64,000 nucleotides of DNA from Aphis gossypii (taxonomy: Eukaryota; Arthropoda; Insecta; Hemiptera; Aphididae), in the NCBI RefSeq assembly GCF_020184175.1, contig NW_026083043.1:1-64000 (forward strand), in the 5' to 3' direction. Shown in pieces: positions 58,774 through 64,000 of the stretch. The notes beneath the pieces are model-generated. The model saw nothing but the letters and a program-made list of their open reading frames with translations. It did no database searches and had not been told where the DNA came from. Within the stretch, counting starts at the first letter, position 1, and every line of letters starts with the position of its first letter. The position numbers and the translations under genes were made by a program.

Positions 58774-61700
58774 TTAGTGAGTATTAGAATAATTATTTTT
58801 TAATTTATAATGTTTGTATGCTAGTGAATTAATCCCATCATTTGTTATAAAACGTTTATCATCGTTATCACTTAGTACAAGCTTATTCATTGTTTTAGAA
58901 TGAACAACATGTTTATTCGATTGAATAAAATTCATGTCTCTACAAGTTTGTTTATTATCAAGAGAGATATGGTTTATGCACGCATTTAATACTTCTATAT
59001 AATTTTTAAAATACATATATTGATTAATTACATATTTTTTCACACCTTCAGCTTTTTTAACCTCATCGTTGTTTTTAGTCTTGTAAGCGTATTTTTTCGG
59101 TCTTAATGAAACAAATTCTTTCAAAATTTTTCCTCCCATTTCATCTTTAAAATAACCAGGCTGATTTTTATGATTTACGCTAAAACAATAAAGATCTTTT
59201 GAATAGTTTGATGTATCAAAATACGGAAATAAATCATATCTAATATCATTAAAAAAATTAAATGTTCGAATATTATATATCAGAGAATCTGTATCCGAGT
59301 ACAATAATCGTATTTTATTATTATATTTATTTTTCATTACATTATAATGAAAATCATACATAAATGTTTTCGAGACATCTAAAATTGCAGACCCTACATA
59401 AATTGCTTTATCGAATTTGATAGTTTCCTTATGTTGGTGAATAGCCATAAGATTTTCAGAGTATATAGTTCTATCTTTAAAAGTATTTTTCATCATCAAT
59501 TTATTTGCTTGTTTATCTGATGAAACCAGTTTTAAAGAAACTCTAGTTCGAACATTCTCCATACATTTACCAAAAACGCTATTAATTAATAACTTCCAAA
59601 AATCTTTTTCAAATCTGTTTTTAGCTTCTCTCCTCATTCTCGTACATAGTTCGATATATGAGGCCATCCATTTACTCTGTGAAAATTTGATTGCTCAATG
59701 AATTTTTACTAATTTAAGACCATTAGCAATTGCTTGTTTTAAATTTGTATAGTGTAATATATATATTTTTTTGATGATAAAATAGTTATTAATTTTTTAA
59801 CTTTTGAATTTGGAGGACATTCGTTTAAAGGTAAAAAGAGAAATAATTATGTTTTTCATGTAAATATTCAGGATAATCAATATCAACTTCTAATATATAT
59901 CCGACTTTTGAATCATCAGGTATTTTAGTAACATTTATGTTCAAGTCATCAACCCATTCGAAATCTTTGAAAGGTAGCTCAGTTAACATTGACTTTCCAT
60001 ATAAATTTACAAAATCAAGATATGTAATCCATGAAATTGATTTATTAGGATTATATTTCAAACCTTTAATGTTTGGTATGTTTGCTTTAACATATCTTTT
60101 AACTGATAGACAGATACCCCCTCTGATTGAGGATTCAAAATATAAAAGCATGTTATAATCAGTAATTTTTCTAATTTAACCTTAGTATATTTAAGCATAC
60201 AATCGAAAGCAAATCCTGGAGCAGTCATATAATGAGCAGGATCTAGACTAAAAGTAGATAAACATAAATCTCTAAAATTTTCAAACACATCCGTTAGCAC
60301 GGTGACATTAGTTTTCAAATAAAGATCACTATATTCACCCAAAGTTTTAATATTAAATACTTTCCAAATTTTTTTAGCATAAGAATAATCATTATTATTA
60401 ATTTCTTCATCTTTTAAAGAGTTATAAAATGCAGATTTTGAAGGTAATCGAGTTTCGTTTAATTTACTCCAACTATCAATATATTCATAAGGGAAAACCC
60501 CTTTTTGTGTGACTAAATCTAATGTATTAGTAGAAAATAATTTTAAAGTTTCTTTAAACCTTGATTTATCTTCAAGTAAATTGTCCGCAAGCTCGCTTAA
60601 TGAGGAGGCCATAAAACGGAATGTATCAACGAATTTTATACTAAATCTCAGAGCAACCTCTTTACTAAAAGATATATATTTTTCTACAGAATTTGGAATA
60701 ACATGTATATTATTATCATCAAAACCAAGTTATCGAATTATAAACTGACTATCGTATGATAAGTTATGAAAAAAAATTGGAACAAATGATGGGTTGGTTA
60801 TTTCAAAATTACATTGTCGTATACTCCGATTACTCGGACGTATACCAAAATAAAGTTAAACACAAAATAACGCAAAGTACTTTATTTGAACACGACGTCC
60901 GGTGGTGATCGAGTCACACGATCACCACCACTGACCCCTTTGCTGCCTTAACCATATCTCTTATATACTAAATTTACAATTCATACACCTTAGCTTACGT
61001 AATTATTATTTTAACCCGATTAATAACAATTTTTATTTACATTTCTTACTACTATGTTTTGATTACTAGATTACTTATACTAGCTAAAATATAAAAGTTT
61101 ATTAACACCATATTTCACAATTTATTGTTATCTTAACCTATTTAAATGTTTTGTTTTATTATTGCTTAATAATTATTGAAGTTCGTTAAATCTTAATACA
61201 ACAACATTTAAAACAAATACATTGTCTATATTTACCAGTAATATGACAGTGATCTCTAACTTTATATAATTCATTTTCTTCAAAAGATAATGAACATATT
61301 TTACAAACCTTTGCTATCTGAAATTCTTTTTCCTCCTTATCAGTCAACATAATTATTGGTACATTAATTTAATAAATATAATTTATTTTTTTTGAAATAT
61401 GAATCATATTTTCCATAAACTTTTTTGCCGCATCAATACCTCTATAAATTATTATGTTTGTTGGAATTTTAAACTGTCGCATTAACTTTTCTGTGATAAT
61501 ATTATAGTCAACTTTTACATAAAATGCATAACTCATAATTTCATGTAAATGTGTGATATAAGTTTTACTAGTTTCAGTGAATTCATTTGTCTGTTTAGGT
61601 TTTAAAATACATTCAAAGTCAGCATAAATAACAAATGGTATTCTAGAAGTTTTTTTATAACTTTTGAAAAATATGAATTTATTTTCTTTTCCTTCTTCAA

Positions 61701-62539
61701 ACATTATCGGTCTTCCTAATTCATTCTTACTACACATTTTTTAATGTTCAGTTAATCCTGTTTCACCCCAAAGTTTACTTTTACATGGTTTATTTCCAAA
61801 AGTTGTAAAACACCTCTTACAAATAATTAATTTTTTAGAAGAATTTTTAGTTTTCTGACTTCTAATAAATCTTAAAAAATCTTTAATATAACAATAATGC
61901 GATGTTCTATGATGATTGACCAAAAATAGATCAAAACGATTTTTTTCTTCTTTATTATTTATAAATAGAGGGAAAATAGTACCTTTATTATTTAAACTAT
62001 AAACATTAACTGAAACATTATTTAAACGTTCAATTTTTTTAATTTGATTTATTGGTGTTGGAAAATCAATACATTTAAAATCTAACCCACTCTTTTTTTT
62101 CAAGAAAATTTAAATATTCTTGGTTAAATCGCGATTTATTAGAACGCGTATCATATTTGGTTAGTATAGAATATTTAAAACAATTCAGATTCTTCAGCTA
62201 ATATTTTATCAAACTTTGTGTTTAACAAACTAGCGAAATCGGATGAATTACATGCTAAAACATTAGAAGTTTTAAAAGCCACATCTTGTTTATCATGGGT
62301 TATAGGACGTGTGTAAGTAGCGTCAACGTGTAAATTAAATTTGATCGACGTTTACACGATTGTTTAAACTTTAAAATTAACCCATGTGAAATATAGTTAA
62401 AAAATAATTTGTAATCTATATAATTTTCACAGTTCTTAATTATGAAAGTTTTTGAACCTTTTCTAAATCTTTCTATTTCAATAGGTCCACTTCCAATCGT
62501 GTTCATACGCTGTTTTTTTGTTATTATATTTCTGTTCAT
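58774..62539 (-). pseudogene. Polinton protein-primed DNA polymerase B, broken and interrupted
   Basis: Going down from 62539: GSGPIEIERFRKGSKTFII, cysteine motifs (KRCFTTFG), exonuclease I FVIYADFEC (61640), a CxxC...DHCHITGKYR site (61290-61220), exonuclease II FFHNLSYDSQF (60750), the linker/TPR region (60600-60160), motif A YLDFVNLYGKSM (60020), motif B region INSVFGKCMEN (59580) and motif C YSDTDS (59300). This is the full domain order of a Polinton family-B polymerase. It has many stops and shifts (for example 62300, 61741, 60738, 59697) and a 399-base insertion at 60819-61217. It faces the integrase tail to tail. Confidence 0.85.
60819..61217 (-). repeat. Insertion in the polymerase gene, solo LTR-like
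   Basis: A 399-base block separates the DHCHITGKYR site from the exonuclease II part. The same nine bases, TACATTGTC, flank it at 60810-60818 and 61218-61226. On the minus strand it shows a TATATAAGAG box (about 60960), then AATAAAG (about 60880) near the end, like a short LTR. The nine-base repeat is longer than normal for LTR elements; hAT or another type is possible. Confidence 0.55.
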
Positions 62540-62980
62540 AATGAGACTGAAATAATAAAAAACACATAATATTTATATATAAATATATGTGTTTTTGTTT
62601 TACGTTTGTTTTACATTTTAAAATAATAATAATAACATTCTTAAATAAACAATGAGTACTTAGTTTTTTAAAAAAATTCAATTTAGGCTAGGTGCACACG
62701 TCCGTTTTTTGCCGCTGCTGCGCCGCACGTGCGTTTAGAAATACTAATAATAGCATGAAATGGTGCACACGACGTTGCGGTGACGTACGTCCCCGTGCGT
62801 GCAGTTTTTACCGTACGTTCCCGCCACGCCGCAAGTTCACCGGACACGCGTTATCAACCGCAACTCCCGCAAACAGTACTTTGTCATCAATCGTGTGATG
62901 CACACGTGCGTTTTTTCACGCGCGGTTAATTTTAAAATAAATTAAATAAATTGTTAAAAACTGTGACAAAAATCACAAAA

Positions 62981-63185
62981 ATGGCAACAAAAACCATTCA
63001 ATTTAATATTGATGAGGTAGATATGGAGCTGTTTATCGGTGAAGTTAAACTTGATCCCGAAATATGGAACATAGCTGACAATAACTACCACGATCGAACA
63101 AAAAAAAGAGGAGCGTGGATTGAAATTTGTAGAGTTTTTTGTGAAGGATTCGACGAAAAGGATGAACGGGATAAAAATAATATGT
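62981..63185 (+). CDS. MADF-domain first exon of Harbinger-7
   Basis: From the ATG at 62981 the exon reads MATKTIQFNIDEVDMELFIG, EVKLDPEIWNIADNNYHDR, AWIEICRVFCEGFDEKDE and ends ATG-T|GTAAGT in phase 1, the same phase as the other MADF first exons here. The Trp/Tyr pattern (EIWN, AWIEI) is that of the MADF N-terminal half. No stop. Neither the second exon nor an antisense transposase exon was found before the window ends. Confidence 0.75.
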
Positions 63186-64000
63186 GTAAGTACTTTTATG
63201 TAATTCGTATTATCATTGATTATAAAAAAACTAAAGAGAATCTACACTACATGTACATGCAGATACATCGGTACATGTATACGTCTTGTTTCTACTGAAT
63301 ATAGTTGACATAAGAATGTCAATGTCAATTTGGTATTAGAATAAAAAAAAAAATTAAAAATAGTAAAAATAAAAAAAATAAAAAATAGTTAAAAATAGTT
63401 AGATTAAACTAATAATATAATAATATATATATATTTTTATACAGTTTTACATAGCAACCGGTTGCTATAACAACCAGTTGCTATAAACAATCGCCGTCTC
63501 AAATGGTAACATTCTTGGTGTCGCACAAATTAACAGAATGACCCCCAGCCATAAGACATATACATGTCAATACTATAAATCGCTCACTGCCGTATAAACT
63601 AGTCTGCGCGGTAAGTGGCGGATGCCGCTATGTAGCGCTATAATCGCCTGCCTGTTTCTGGCGGATTTCGCACCGATCGCTAGTATCGACGTAGCCGCAT
63701 CATCATCGTCGCCCGTCGGCCTGTCGCACTGTCGCAACTTGCAGGTCCAAACTGGCCACTGTCCACTACTCGCACAGTCGCACTTAATCATCAACCACTT
63801 TCGCGTTTTAGTCCGCAACTCTCACATTATTTAAAAAAAATATGATCATTCATTTTTTGGGAGGGCTAAATTGAGTCCTATTTGAATTATGATCAAATAC
63901 TGTTACTCGTAGAATATTATTACTGAAATTCTTAGAGGTCTGAGGTACACTACCAATATACCAACCTCATTATTTTAAATACAATACAATGCTAAACAAC
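63186..64000. other. MADF intron, repeat patches and an unassigned GC-rich block
   Basis: The part 63452-63486 has nested palindromes (TAGCAACCGGTTGCTA, then AACAACCAGTTGCTATAA). The part 63600-63825 is GC-rich with no recognised protein in either strand; it could be another element end or promoter. The part 63840-64000 is AT-rich. Confidence 0.35.

Larger units (their letters stand above)
62686..64000. mobile_element. PIF/Harbinger-7, MADF type, left part only
   Basis: After TTA (62683-62685) a GC-rich end starts GGCTAGGTGCACACGTCCG. The motif GTGCACACG recurs at about 62691, 62763 and, as ATGCACACGTGCGTTTTTT, at 62900. A MADF first exon follows. The right end is beyond the window or lost. 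It sits at the 5' end of the Polinton polymerase. Confidence 0.6.

Noticed and set aside
62692..62898. 68-codon ORF rich in Arg and Cys
   Set aside because: It is an artefact of the CpG motif array at the left end of Harbinger-7.
63573..63834. Overlapping 70- and 81-codon ORFs on both strands
   Set aside because: The GC-rich block gives open frames on both strands; no protein family is recognised and no splice partners are seen.

Overview
The window looks like a transposon-packed, AT-rich piece of an arthropod nuclear genome. Spliceosomal GT-AG introns, TTA/CAG-flanked PIF/Harbinger elements with MADF/BESS or Myb/SANT accessory genes, hAT, IS630/mariner, Helitron, Polinton, gypsy and P-element-like pieces, and low GC all fit a hemipteran, most likely an aphid. 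That assignment is inferred from style and not proven. I see no tRNA, rRNA, CRISPR, operon or bacterial feature, and no clear single-copy host gene except perhaps the THAP-domain gene cut by the left edge.

Layout. 0-6.5 kb: 5' end of a THAP-domain gene (-), a dead hAT split by a solo LTR, and decayed exons. 6.5-10.1 kb: a hAT MITE, an IS630/Tc1-mariner element with perfect 39-bp ends and a broken transposase, and a hAT remnant. 10.15-17.93 kb: Harbinger-1 (MADF type), whose MADF exon 2 is split by Harbinger-2. Harbinger-2 (12588-17841) has 18-bp inverted ends, a CAG duplication, an open 7-exon transposase (377 aa) and an open 5-exon Myb/SANT gene (281 aa). 18-27 kb: DUF4817 transposase fragment, hAT 5' end, Helitron pieces, DUF4806 fragment, second LTR copy. 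27.6-36.9 kb: Harbinger-8 with an open 8-exon Myb/SANT gene (+) and an open 2-exon transposase (-, 378 aa). A 3.1-kb hAT with a perfect 8-bp duplication sits between them. 37.4-38.9 kb: P-element-like fragment and a GC-rich segment. 38.98-55.9 kb: four more MADF-type Harbinger copies (3, 4, 5, 6) with a hAT remnant and a gypsy fragment among them. 55.9-62.5 kb: a decayed Polinton/Maverick with packaging ATPase, a protein of unknown function, chromodomain integrase and protein-primed DNA polymerase B. 62.69 kb to the end: left part of Harbinger-7.

How the genes work together. In PIF/Harbinger elements a DDE transposase cuts and joins DNA, and a Myb/SANT or MADF partner binds DNA and helps bring the transposase to the nucleus and the ends. 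The Myb-type copies here (2 and 8) use two convergent, separate genes. All five assessable MADF-type copies use another layout: MADF exon 1 (+), transposase main exon (-), MADF exon 2 (+), transposase exon 1 (-). The two genes are interleaved on opposite strands, each with its intron holding an exon of the other. This shared architecture, the intact nested Harbinger-2 and the element-specific CpG motif arrays at the ends are the most notable observations.
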